The notes below the pieces were generated by a model, which was given only the letters and a program-made list of their open reading frames with translations, ran no database searches and was not told the origin of the DNA. A stretch of 64,000 nt of DNA. Origin: Nitrospira sp. bin75 (GTDB taxonomy: Bacteria; Nitrospirota; Nitrospiria; Nitrospirales; UBA8639). Below are positions 51,321-59,663 of the stretch, piece by piece (positions within the stretch are counted from its first letter, which is position 1; each line of letters opens with the position of its first letter). The stretch is taken from contig MPMZ01000003.1 in the NCBI GenBank assembly GCA_002238765.1, positions 32,730-96,729 of the forward strand. Direction: 5' to 3'. A program made the position numbers and the translations under genes.

Positions 51321-52130
51321 ATGGCGACGGATGAAAAACCGGGAGAATGGGCGTTAGTCTTGGGCGCATCGAGCGGCTTCGGTAAGGCCGTGGCCTTGGA
51401 GTTGGCGTCTCTTGGCATGAATATCGTCGGGGTGCACTTGGACCGGAAATCCACGCTCCCCGACGTGGATCGTCTCGTCGCGGACATCCATGCCCGGGGC
51501 CGGGAAACTCTCTTCTTTAACGTCAATGCGGCGGACGCGGAGAAGCGCCGGGAAGTCGTGGATGCCGTTGAAGCGCGATTCCGGGCGCATGGTGACCCGG
51601 CGACGATTCGCGTGTTCCTCCATTCCCTGGCCTTTGGCACGCTGAGACGGTTCGTCACCGACACGCGTGCCGATGCCGTGAGTAAAGCCCAGGTCGATAT
51701 GACGCTGGACGTCATGGCGAACAGTTTGGTGTATTGGGTGCAGGAGTTACTCGCGCGGGGACTCATGGGCGACGGCGGACGAATTTTTGCGATGACCAGT
51801 GCGGGCGGCGCGCGGGTGTGGTCCACCTATGGAGCGGTCTCCGCTGCGAAAGCGGCACTGGAATCCCACGTGCGTCAACTCGCGCTCGAATTGGCTCCCA
51901 AGGGGATTACGGCGAACGCGATCATGGCCGGTGTCACCGATACCCCGGCCTTGCGGAAAATTCCGGGGTCGGATGACATGATCGCCTTGGCCCAACGGAA
52001 GAATCCGTCGGGACGCTTAACCGCGCCGCAGGACGTGGCGGAAGCTATCGGCTTGCTGAGCCATCCCAAGTCGCATTGGGTGACCGGCAACGTAATCTGT
52101 GTGGATGGAGGCGAGTTCATCGTTGACTGA
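51321..52130 (+). CDS. fabL: Enoyl-ACP reductase of the FabL (SDR) type
   Basis: Predicted NADPH-dependent enoyl-ACP reductase, last step of each elongation round. 269 residues, short-chain dehydrogenase fold. The N-terminal LVLGASSGFGKAVALELASL is a classical cofactor loop, unlike FabI. The active site reads Y-G-A-V-S-A-A-K, a Tyr-X6-Lys spacing that marks enoyl reductases (ordinary SDRs such as FabG have Tyr-X3-Lys). This spacing, with the position inside the fab operon, supports FabL rather than a second ketoreductase. Substrate not proven. Confidence 0.82.
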   Translation: MATDEKPGEWALVLGASSGFGKAVALELASLGMNIVGVHLDRKSTLPDVDRLVADIHARGRETLFFNVNAADAEKRREVVDAVEARFRAHGDPATIRVFLHSLAFGTLRRFVTDTRADAVSKAQVDMTLDVMANSLVYWVQELLARGLMGDGGRIFAMTSAGGARVWSTYGAVSAAKAALESHVRQLALELAPKGITANAIMAGVTDTPALRKIPGSDDMIALAQRKNPSGRLTAPQDVAEAIGLLSHPKSHWVTGNVICVDGGEFIVD

Positions 52131-52207
52131 CCGTCTCGTGAACGGTTCAGCCCCCGGCTTTTTATGCGTTGACTTTCCTGACCGTTTCACTCATACCTTC
52201 ATAATCT

Positions 52208-53143
52208 ATGTCCGACCCAATCGCATTCCTGTTTCCCGGTCAAGGCTCTCAAGCCGTCGGGATGGGGCAAGCGTGGCGTGAGGCGTCCCCGCAACTCATG
52301 GCCTTATTTGAGGAGGCCAACTCGATCCTGGGGTATGACCTTCAGGCCTTGTGTTTTGAAGGACCGGCGGAACAACTCAATCGAACGGAATATACCCAAC
52401 CCGCGTTGCTGGTGACGAGTCTGATCGCGTGGCGGGCCTTGGATGCACGCATCCGGCCCTCCGCGGTGGCGGGGCACAGTTTGGGCGAATATTCGGCCAT
52501 CGTGGCCGCCGGGGGGCTGTCGTTTCCTGACGCCGTGGCACTGGTACACAAACGGGCGCGATACATGGAAGAAGCGGTCCCGTCGGGGAGCGGGCTCGTC
52601 GTGGCGTTACTCGGGTTGGCCGGCGAAGTGGTCAAGGACATATGCCGAGAAGCGCAAGCCGTGGGCGTCGTGGCCGCAGCCAATTTCAATTCCCCGGGTC
52701 AGGTGGTGATCGCGGGTGAAAAAGCCGCAGTGGAACGGGCCGTCGAGTTAGCCAAAGTCCAAGGGTGCCGGAAATCCATTCCCTTACCCGTGAGCGTGCC
52801 GGTTCATACGTCCTTGATGCAACCGGCTGCGGACCGGCTGGCTCCGCACGTGCACGCGGTGCCGCTTGCCGATTTGACCGTGCCGGTTTTTAACAACGTC
52901 GAGGCGCGTCCGTTGGTCCGCGCGGAAGAAGTGCGAAGTTCTCTGATTCGCCAGTTACCCTCGTCCGTGTTATGGGAGCACACCATTCGCGCGATGTGGG
53001 AGCAGGGCATTCGGACGTTTATTGAGATCGGACCGGGGACGGTGTTGACGCGACTCGCCAAACGTATTGTGCCGGAGGCGGAATCACACCACATTCAGGA
53101 CCCGGAGTCTCTGGAAAAGACCTTGACGACCATACGTCATTGA
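52208..53143 (+). CDS. fabD: Malonyl-CoA: ACP transacylase
   Basis: Loads malonyl groups onto ACP. 311 residues: FLFPGQGSQAVGMG, the active-site Ser in AGHSLGEYSAIVAAG, the Arg in HKRARYMEEA, and NFNSPGQVVIAG. The catalytic His is in VPVHTSLMQPA. Confidence 0.96.
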   Translation: MSDPIAFLFPGQGSQAVGMGQAWREASPQLMALFEEANSILGYDLQALCFEGPAEQLNRTEYTQPALLVTSLIAWRALDARIRPSAVAGHSLGEYSAIVAAGGLSFPDAVALVHKRARYMEEAVPSGSGLVVALLGLAGEVVKDICREAQAVGVVAAANFNSPGQVVIAGEKAAVERAVELAKVQGCRKSIPLPVSVPVHTSLMQPAADRLAPHVHAVPLADLTVPVFNNVEARPLVRAEEVRSSLIRQLPSSVLWEHTIRAMWEQGIRTFIEIGPGTVLTRLAKRIVPEAESHHIQDPESLEKTLTTIRH

Positions 53144-53185
53144 CGGTATGACGCAGTTCCCGTCAGGCAAAAAAGCGAGGGGCAC

Positions 53186-53926
53186 GTGTTGGAAGGGAAA
53201 AAAGCCATTGTAACGGGGGCGGCGCAAGGCATCGGGCAAGCCATCGCGGAATGTTTCGCGAAAGCCGGAGCCGACGTGGCGGTGGTGGATCTGGAGGCCG
53301 CCCGGTGTGCCGACACGCTGCAATTGGTGGAACAGCAGCAGCGCCGAGGGCTGGCGTTGTCGGCCGACGTGGCCCAGTGGGAAGCCGTCAAGGGCATGGT
53401 CGATCACGTCGTGAAGGAATGGGGACGCGTGGACGTGTTGGTCAATAATGCGGGTATTACCCGTGACGGATTGATCATGCGCATGAAAGAAGACGATTGG
53501 AACGCCGTCCTCCAGGTCAATCTCACCGGGACGTTTTATTGCACCAAGGCGATACTGGGGCCCATGACCAAACAGCGGTATGGCCGGATTATCAACATGG
53601 CCTCGATCGTGGGGGCGATCGGGAACGCGGGACAGGCGAACTACGCCGCGTCGAAAGCGGCGGTCATCGGGTTCACCAAGTCCGTCGCTCGTGAATATGC
53701 GAGCCGGAACATTACCGTGAACGCGGTGGCGCCGGGTTTCATCGATACGGCAATGACCCGGGCCCTGAACCAGGAGGTCACAGCCACGCTGTTGCAACAG
53801 ATTCCTCTTGGTCGTTTGGGACAACCCGCCGAGGTGGCGGAAGCCGTCCGGTTTTTGGCATCGGAGGCGGCGGGGTATATCACCGGCCAGGTGTTCCACG
53901 TCAATGGCGGGATGCACATGGCGTAA
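53186..53926 (+). CDS. fabG: 3-oxoacyl-ACP reductase
   Basis: NADPH-dependent ketoreduction in fatty acid synthesis. 246 residues, SDR fold: VTGAAQGIGQAIAECFA, VNNAGITRDGLIMRMKEDDW, the catalytic Ser/Tyr/Lys in NMASIVGAIGN and YAASKAAVIGFTKS, and VNAVAPGFIDTAMT. It starts at GTG 53186. Confidence 0.96.
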   Translation: MLEGKKAIVTGAAQGIGQAIAECFAKAGADVAVVDLEAARCADTLQLVEQQQRRGLALSADVAQWEAVKGMVDHVVKEWGRVDVLVNNAGITRDGLIMRMKEDDWNAVLQVNLTGTFYCTKAILGPMTKQRYGRIINMASIVGAIGNAGQANYAASKAAVIGFTKSVAREYASRNITVNAVAPGFIDTAMTRALNQEVTATLLQQIPLGRLGQPAEVAEAVRFLASEAAGYITGQVFHVNGGMHMA

Positions 53927-53979
53927 CATGATCAATGACGTATTCCAAAGGGATTCCTTAACAGGAGGTGCGAAGGTCG

Positions 53980-54210
53980 ATGGCCGTTGAAGAACGTATT
54001 CGAAAGATCATTGCAGAACAATTGGGAGTGGAAGAAGAGGACGTGGTACCCGACGCCTCCTTTGTCGAGGATTTAGGGGCCGACTCCTTGGACACGGTGG
54101 AATTGGTGATGGCGCTTGAGGAAGAATTTGACGTGGAAATCCCCGATGAAGACGCGGAAAAGATTCAAAAAGTTTCTCAAGCCATTGAGTATATCAAAGA
54201 AAAAACCTGA
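53980..54210 (+). CDS. acpP: Acyl carrier protein
   Basis: Carries growing acyl chains on a 4'-phosphopantetheine arm. 76 residues, acidic. The attachment Ser lies in [22 protein letters not shown] 53980 follows ACAGGAGG. Confidence 0.97.
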   Translation: MAVEERIRKIIAEQLGVEEEDVVPDASFVEDLGADSLDTVELVMALEEEFDVEIPDEDAEKIQKVSQAIEYIKEKT

Positions 54211-54222
54211 TCCGCGGCGTTC

Positions 54223-55488
54223 ATGACCGAGTACCCCCCCCGTCGGCGTGTGGTGATCACCGGCTTGGGAGTCGTGACTCCCCTGGCAATCGGTGTCGAC
54301 AACACTTGGCAAGCACTGCTTGCCGGGAAATCGGGAATCGGTCCCATCACGCGCTTCGATGCGTCCGGCTATGCCTGCCGAATTGCCGCTGAAGTCAAGG
54401 ACTTCGACCCGGCCGATCATCTCGAAAAAAAAGAAATCAAAAAGATGGACACGTTCATCCAGTACGCCGTGGCCGCGAGCCAGGAGGCGGTGGATGACGC
54501 GGGACTCATCATCGCACCCGACACGGCTGAACGGGTCGGGGTCTATATCGGAGCGGGTATCGGCGGCCTTCCGGCCATTGAGCAGTATCACAAGGTCCTC
54601 CAGGACAAGGGGCCGGGACGGGTCAGTCCGTTCTTCATCCCGATGGTCATCGTGAATTTGGCCTCGGGCCAGGTCGCCATCCGGTTTGGGGCCAAGGGCC
54701 CCAATTCTTGTGCCGTGACGGCCTGTGCCACGGGGAATCACTGCATCGGCGACGCCTACCGGATTATACAACGCGGGGAAGCGGACGTGATGTTGGCCGG
54801 CGGAACCGAATCCACGATTTGCCCGTTGGCCATTGCCGGATTCGGCGCGGCCAAAGCGCTCTCACGTCGAAATGATGATCCGGCACGGGCGAGCCGTCCG
54901 TTCGACCGTGACCGGGACGGGTTCGTGATTGGAGAAGGTGCGGGCGTGCTGGTGTTGGAAGCGTTGGACCACGCGCAACGTCGCGGTGTCAGAATGTACG
55001 GAGAACTGGCCGGCTACGCGATGACCAGTGACGCCTATCACATCACCGCTCCTCCGGATGACGGCGCCGGAGCCGTGGATTGCATGGAGAAAGCCATTCG
55101 CGACGCGGGCGTCCCGAAAGCGGCCATTGGGTATGTCAATGCGCATGCCACCTCCACCTTTGCGGATCGAGTTGAAACGCACGCCATCAAAACCGTGTTT
55201 GGGGACCATGCCGCCAGACTTCCGGTGAGTTCCACGAAATCCATGACCGGCCATCTGTTGGGCGCGGCCGGTGGCGTGGAGGCGGTGGTGACCACCCTGG
55301 CGTTGTATCATGGCGTGTTGCCGCCGACGATTAATCTGGAGCATCCTGACCCCGACTGTGACCTTGATTATATTCCCGGGCAAGCCCGTCAGGTTCCCAT
55401 CGAGGCTGCGCTGTCGAATGCCTTTGGATTTGGCGGCGTGAATGCCTGCCTGGTCGTCAAGTCTGCACAAGAGAGCCTGGCCGTTTAA
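54223..55488 (+). CDS. fabF: 3-oxoacyl-ACP synthase II
   Basis: Elongating ketosynthase. 421 residues. Active-site Cys in VTACATGNHCIGDAYR, His in NAHATSTFADR and HLLGAAGGVEAV, Lys in STKSMTGH. The N-terminal RVVITGLGVVTPLAIGVDNTW is standard. Twelve bases after acpP. Confidence 0.97.
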   Translation: MTEYPPRRRVVITGLGVVTPLAIGVDNTWQALLAGKSGIGPITRFDASGYACRIAAEVKDFDPADHLEKKEIKKMDTFIQYAVAASQEAVDDAGLIIAPDTAERVGVYIGAGIGGLPAIEQYHKVLQDKGPGRVSPFFIPMVIVNLASGQVAIRFGAKGPNSCAVTACATGNHCIGDAYRIIQRGEADVMLAGGTESTICPLAIAGFGAAKALSRRNDDPARASRPFDRDRDGFVIGEGAGVLVLEALDHAQRRGVRMYGELAGYAMTSDAYHITAPPDDGAGAVDCMEKAIRDAGVPKAAIGYVNAHATSTFADRVETHAIKTVFGDHAARLPVSSTKSMTGHLLGAAGGVEAVVTTLALYHGVLPPTINLEHPDPDCDLDYIPGQARQVPIEAALSNAFGFGGVNACLVVKSAQESLAV

Positions 55489-55526
55489 ATTCGCCCTTGG
55501 ACGGAACCTGCCGAAAGCCTGCTTTT

Positions 55527-55649
55527 TCCTCCCCTTTGTAAGGGGAGGGTAGGTGGGGTAGAGCCAACCCGTCCATGGAGCAAGGGGTTTCGCCATCTTG
55601 GACCCAGACTCTACCTCCCCTCACCCCTCCTTACAAAGGAGGGGAAGGT
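55527..55649. repeat. Inverted-repeat intergenic element (MITE-like)
   Basis: Between fabF and rnc. The ends are inverted copies: the left reads CTCCCCTTTGTAAGGGGAGG, the right reads CCCCTCCTTACAAAGGAGGGG, with TAGAGCC and CTCTACC as inner partners. The left half matches 14042-14114 and the right half matches 35410-35450 reversed. It probably folds into a long hairpin. Confidence 0.68.
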
Positions 55650-55678
55650 AAAGGAGAAGGCGGAAACGGAACAAGGAC

Positions 55679-56386
55679 ATGATCGAAAAGGCGCATCAAC
55701 GACTGCCGTATCATTTTCGCCGGCCGGCGTTATTGGAAGAGGCCTTGACGCATCGTTCCCACGCCCAAGAGAAATCCTCTCCGGCGGACAAACAGAATGA
55801 ACGTCTTGAGTTTTTGGGCGATGCGGTGTTGGGGCTGATCGTGAGCGAGTATTTGGCTGACACCTTTCCTGCGTTGGCCGAAGGGGATTTGTCACAGATA
55901 CGAGCCCGGCTCGTGGGTCGGGTCACGCTGGCGGACGCCGCGCGGCGATTGAGTCTCGGCCGCATGCTCCGCTTGGGCCGGGGCGAAGAACGCACCAAGG
56001 GCAGGGACAAAGCGTCCCTCCTGGCGAACGCATTGGAAGCCGTGGTGGGCGCCATCTATATGGATGGGGGAATGGCGGCGGCCCGAACGTTTACGCTACA
56101 GGTGTTGGAGCCCCAACTCAAGGAATTGCACCAGGATGATCTCGCGGCTTTCAGGCAGGACTATAAGAGTCAATTGCAGGAGTGGTGTCAACAGCACCTT
56201 CATGTCCTTCCGGAGTATCACGTGATTGAAGAAGCAGGCCCTGATCACCAAAAAACATTTGAAGTCACGGTGGCAATTGAACAACAATGTCGTGGAAGCG
56301 GGAAGGGGCGGAGTAAGAAAATTGCGGAACAGCAGGCGGCCAAACAGGCGCTCGACCAGCTCAGCCCCGCAACCGGCGTGGTCTAA
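55679..56386 (+). CDS. rnc: Ribonuclease III
   Basis: Cleaves double-stranded RNA in rRNA and mRNA maturation. 235 residues: the signature NERLEFLGDAVLGLIVSEYL with the catalytic acids, DKASLLANALEAVVGAIYMDGG, and a C-terminal dsRNA-binding domain (DYKSQLQEWCQQHL, GKGRSKKIAEQQAAKQAL). acpP-fabF-rnc is a widely conserved order. Confidence 0.97.
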   Translation: MIEKAHQRLPYHFRRPALLEEALTHRSHAQEKSSPADKQNERLEFLGDAVLGLIVSEYLADTFPALAEGDLSQIRARLVGRVTLADAARRLSLGRMLRLGRGEERTKGRDKASLLANALEAVVGAIYMDGGMAAARTFTLQVLEPQLKELHQDDLAAFRQDYKSQLQEWCQQHLHVLPEYHVIEEAGPDHQKTFEVTVAIEQQCRGSGKGRSKKIAEQQAAKQALDQLSPATGVV

Positions 56387-56432
56387 TACCAACGGATCGT
56401 ACTGAAGAAAAACAAGTAAGGAGGATGAAGGA

Positions 56433-57035
56433 ATGCGTGGAATGCGTGCCGTAAGAACAATGCTGTGGGTCATGGGCGTCGCGGCTCTCCTCGTGGGAGG
56501 CAATGGAGAACCTGTTCGGGCCGGGAACCCTCATGGACTTCTGACGGCGGAGGGCAAGGCTCCCCGTGCGATCGTCACCACCAAATTCGGTCAAATGGAA
56601 CTGGTCTTTTTCCCGGAATTGGCGCCCAAACACGTGGAAAGCTTTTTGAATTTGGCCAAAAAAGGGTTCTATAACGGGACGATCTTCCACCGGGTGATTC
56701 CCGGCTTCATGATTCAAGGGGGTGATCCCAACACCAAAGATCCGAGTAAGCGTCATCTCTATGGAATGGGAGGACCCGGCTATACCGTGCCGGCCGAATT
56801 CAACAGGATTCCGCATGAACGGGGCATTGTGTCCGCGGCTCGAAGTGCTGATCCCAACAGCGCAGGCTCCCAGTTTTTCATTATGGTCGGCAAAGCTCCC
56901 AGCCTGGACGGTCAGTACACGGTGTTTGGAGAGGTGGTGAAGGGCATTGAGGTGGCCGAAAAAATCGTGCGTCAACCACGGGACCCCAGAGATAATCCCC
57001 TTGAACGTATCGAAATGACCATCGAGGTGAAATAA
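56433..57035 (+). CDS. Exported peptidyl-prolyl cis-trans isomerase (cyclophilin)
   Basis: Proline isomerase likely acting in the periplasm. 200 residues: an N-terminal signal peptide (about 1-29, RTMLWVMGVAALLVGG ... VRAG), then a cyclophilin domain with the conserved FYNGTIFHRVIPGFMIQGGD, SAGSQFFIMVGKAPSLDGQY and VFGEVVKGIEV. AAGGAGG before ATG 56433. Confidence 0.92.
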   Translation: MRGMRAVRTMLWVMGVAALLVGGNGEPVRAGNPHGLLTAEGKAPRAIVTTKFGQMELVFFPELAPKHVESFLNLAKKGFYNGTIFHRVIPGFMIQGGDPNTKDPSKRHLYGMGGPGYTVPAEFNRIPHERGIVSAARSADPNSAGSQFFIMVGKAPSLDGQYTVFGEVVKGIEVAEKIVRQPRDPRDNPLERIEMTIEVK

Positions 57036-57055
57036 GTCAATCAGCGGGAAAGGTT

Positions 57056-57724
57056 CTAGCCCTGTACGCTTCGGGCGGGCTGCTTTTCCATGGGGACGCC
57101 GCCCGGAAGGATGATGCGTCCGCCGGTCGCGCCGAGTCTCGTCAGTTTTTCAGCGACGTCGGGGTGGCGGCCCTTGAGGAATCCGATCAAGCCATTGAGA
57201 AAGCGTTTGGACCGCAGCCCGTCTCCCGAAAACCCGGTAATAAACGTCAGGCCGCGATCCAGTACCTCACTCACGAGTTGGGTGTCGGGTTTTTCTCCCT
57301 CCATGAAGGCTTGATATTCTTTCTTGAGGGCTTCGGTAAAGGGAGGGGCCATGCCTTCAGGCACGTGGATCGGGCTGAACGATCGACGCAACGCCTGGAT
57401 GGCCGCGATGACGTCCCCATCCTGCGCGTCGCTCCGCGCGTGAAAATGTTTAAACGTCACGGCTTCGAGAAAGTAAAACATCTCCGCGGCCTTGTCCCCC
57501 GATTGTTCGAGCAGTTCTTTGTAGAAAGCGCGCCGTTCCTGTTCAAACTGATCCCCGGCGCGTTTTTGTTGATATTCCACGTTCGTATCCAGATAGACGC
57601 AATCGGAATGGCACGCAATGCTGACGACGCGGTGCGTGCCGCAACATTGGCTGCAAATGGCGCCACGTAACGCCGGGCAGGGACGCTTGCCTTTTCGTTC
57701 GTGGCAGTACATGCATTTGCTCAT
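57056..57724 (-). CDS. Cys-rich, probably metal-binding protein of unknown function
   Basis: 222 residues. The first 45 carry seven Cys in a tight pattern: CMYCHERKGKRPCPALRG, then ICSQCCG, ACHSDC. This Cx2C...CP...CxxCC...C...DC layout recurs in hypothetical proteins of deltaproteobacteria and Nitrospirota and looks like a zinc or other metal site. The remainder is helical, with no recognised domain. ATG 57724 overlaps the end of the upstream propeller gene by 4 bases, so the two are co-expressed. Function unknown. Confidence 0.72.
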   Translation of the reverse strand: MSKCMYCHERKGKRPCPALRGAICSQCCGTHRVVSIACHSDCVYLDTNVEYQQKRAGDQFEQERRAFYKELLEQSGDKAAEMFYFLEAVTFKHFHARSDAQDGDVIAAIQALRRSFSPIHVPEGMAPPFTEALKKEYQAFMEGEKPDTQLVSEVLDRGLTFITGFSGDGLRSKRFLNGLIGFLKGRHPDVAEKLTRLGATGGRIILPGGVPMEKQPARSVQG

Positions 57725-58683
57725 TGTTTCTCGTCTCCTTCCAACCAGCCCAGCCCGTAATCGGAAAGCGTCCGCTTGGGCTTCCGTTGATTGCCGGTAT
57801 TGGTCGGGCGTTCCAAGCCATTGATCTCGGCCCCATCGGCGTACAAATAGGGAACCATGATCATGTGGTTCCGGCGATCGATTTTGACGGAAGACGGCGA
57901 GATCAGGAACTCGGCAATGACCTGCATGGAATGGTCGGGCTGGACGCGCCAAATCTTTCCCGCCGTCAGGTCGGACAGGTACAGGCTGCCGTATCGATCA
58001 AAGTCGATCCCGCTCAAATTCCGAAACTTGCCGGCAAAAAACGAATTGGAAATGACCTCGGTCATGGTGCGGTCTTCCGCAACTTCCATCACGGTCCCGT
58101 TGTCGAAGCTCGCGATCCAGAGCCGTCCCGACCTCGGGTGAACGGCCAGTCCTCGCGGCGACGCCAAATCCTCGTGTTGGAGATAGAGGGACACCTCGAA
58201 ATCTTGTTGAGGGTCGATCCGGTACACGGCGTTCCCCGTCGTGTCCAGGCCATAGAGTTGCCCGCTGCCGTCGGCGATGAGATCCGTCAACGCCTCGACG
58301 TGGAACGGATGCAGGGACACGGTCACCGTGGGTTTGCCGGATGGCACGTGAAATCCACGGATTACGTCGATATCGGCCACATAGAGGGTGGCCCCGGCGA
58401 TGGCCATGCCATGGGGGGAATGCAGGACCGTGTCGCCGCGCCCGCCTTGAATGAAGTGCAAGTCCAGCGGGTTGCCGTCCTGGTCAAGTTTCGAGATGAA
58501 CCCGTTATTGTCGGGTTCGCCGGGTTCTCCATTGGCATTGGCGATGAAGTAGCCTTCACCCGAAGGATGGGCGATAAAGGATTGAGGGCTACTCAGTTTG
58601 ATGATGGGATTGGCGAGAGCCGGCAGCGTCCAGGCACTCAGAACCAGAACCACGGCGATGATGCGGAGTGGCGTCCGAAACAC
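57721..58683 (-). CDS. Exported NHL/SMP-30-like beta-propeller protein
   Basis: About 320 residues from GTG 58683: a signal peptide (IIAVVLVLSAWTLPALA) then repeated blades of the form HGMAIAGATLYVADIDVIRGF, LIADGSGQLYGLDTTGNAVYRI, RGLAVHPRSGRLWIASFDNG and SGIDFDRYGSLYLSDLTAGKIWRV. Each has the NHL-like LYVAD or LWIAS strand. Likely periplasmic; binding partner unknown. The open frame continues upstream through a dispersed repeat, so the start was set at the signal peptide. Confidence 0.78.
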   Translation of the reverse strand: MFRTPLRIIAVVLVLSAWTLPALANPIIKLSSPQSFIAHPSGEGYFIANANGEPGEPDNNGFISKLDQDGNPLDLHFIQGGRGDTVLHSPHGMAIAGATLYVADIDVIRGFHVPSGKPTVTVSLHPFHVEALTDLIADGSGQLYGLDTTGNAVYRIDPQQDFEVSLYLQHEDLASPRGLAVHPRSGRLWIASFDNGTVMEVAEDRTMTEVISNSFFAGKFRNLSGIDFDRYGSLYLSDLTAGKIWRVQPDHSMQVIAEFLISPSSVKIDRRNHMIMVPYLYADGAEINGLERPTNTGNQRKPKRTLSDYGLGWLEGDEKQ

Positions 58684-58751
58684 GTCAGGTATTCGAGAAT
58701 CCCTTATGCAGATTTGCAGCCTGCATGCCAAGAGATGAAAAGGAGGCCGCT

Positions 58752-58792
58752 CCTCCCTCTCCCCTGGAGGGAGAGGGCTGGGGTGAGGGGGA
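58752..58792. repeat. Dispersed CCCTCTCCCCTGGAGGGAGAGGG repeat
   Basis: CCTCTCCC and GGGAGAGG form an inverted repeat around CCTGGA, then GGCTGGGGTGAGGGGG. A similar block lies at 15986-16026 in the opposite sense. Intergenic, upstream of the propeller gene. Confidence 0.6.
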
Positions 58793-58921
58793 TATTGGCA
58801 GGTGGAAGGGCGTCTCACAGCGGCATGCTACGGCACCCCTTGGGGGGTGTCAAGGCAGTGGATCAGTCACCACCTTTGCGCTTCTCTTGTCATTGAAGAT
58901 CAATCAGATCGAAGACATCTT

Positions 58922-59285
58922 TCAAGTCTGCAACAGGTTGTGAAATGGTTCCGTGTCTTTCCAGCGATAGGTGTCGAAGTCGCGCCGATCCGTTGAGAGA
59001 ATGCGCCCTTCTCCGAGTTGGGTCGCCGCGAGGACAAGCGATGCGTCTGCTAAATCCATCGGCAGCTGCGCGTATTGTTCCATCAACGCACGAATGGCGC
59101 CGAGATGTTCCTTCCCGATCTCATGGATGCTCACGTTGCTCGACACTTGCTCGACGAAGCGCAACTCCGCTTGCACACCCAGCTGCGTGAGCATGAGGTA
59201 GCAGGTTTCGGTCACGACCGGCCACGTGCCAGCGGTCACGAGCATTGGCCAACGCAAGCCAGTAGCCGGTATCAGCCAGCACCAT
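58922..59285 (-). pseudogene. Frameshifted PIN-domain (VapC-like) toxin gene
   Basis: PIN-domain ribonuclease toxin in two frames. ATG 59285 opens MVLADTGYWLALANARDRWH, with the first acidic active-site residue, then loses frame. The next frame carries TWPVVTETCYLMLTQLG, then LPMDLADASLVLAATQLG and ILSTDRRDFDTYRW to the stop at 58922. Relative to relatives about 20 residues between the two parts are missing. The second piece alone lacks the first catalytic Asp, so it is probably inactive. Adjacent antitoxin is intact. Confidence 0.8.
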
Positions 59286-59532
59286 GTTTGTTCTCAAGAT
59301 CCCGTGTCAGATACTGTTTGTATCGGCTGGCCAAGTCTTCGGGGCCTTCGACGCAGCCCACGAAATCACTCGACAACAAGGCATCGAGTTTTTCCCGTGG
59401 CCGCCCGGCCTGTTGTCGATGCAGAAGATCAATGGCGCGCTTCACGATTTCGCTCACACCGAGCCGCGTCAGTGATTTAAGCTGCTTCAGTTTCTCAACC
59501 CGGGCATCATCCAATCTGGCGTTGATTCGCAT
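59272..59532 (-). CDS. Ribbon-helix-helix antitoxin-like protein
   Basis: 86 residues. The N-terminal RHH DNA-binding part is RINARLDDARVEKLKQLKSLTRLGVSEIVKRAIDLL; the rest is likely the toxin-binding tail. ATG 59532 follows GGGAGG. It overlaps the PIN-toxin start by 14 bases, the usual antitoxin-toxin layout. Confidence 0.82.
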   Translation of the reverse strand: MRINARLDDARVEKLKQLKSLTRLGVSEIVKRAIDLLHRQQAGRPREKLDALLSSDFVGCVEGPEDLASRYKQYLTRDLENKHGAG

Positions 59533-59569
59533 ACGGCGACCTCCCGTGAATTGCCCTATTCTAGCATGC

Positions 59570-59599
59570 ATGACGTGGTCATACAGCTTTGACTATAAT
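59570..59599 (+). promoter_or_regulatory. Likely folD promoter
   Basis: ATGACG (59570-59575), 18-base spacer and a perfect TATAAT (59594-59599), about 65 bases before folD. Confidence 0.45.
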
Positions 59600-59663
59600 T
59601 TTTCGCCCCTGTTATCGTAGCGTCACATGTAAAACGGTTCCCTTCCACGTTAAGGAGGACGAT

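Noticed and set aside
57724..58896. A 390-codon plus-strand open frame opposite the beta-propeller gene
   Set aside because: The minus-strand frame has a signal peptide and propeller blades; the plus-strand frame has no known features.
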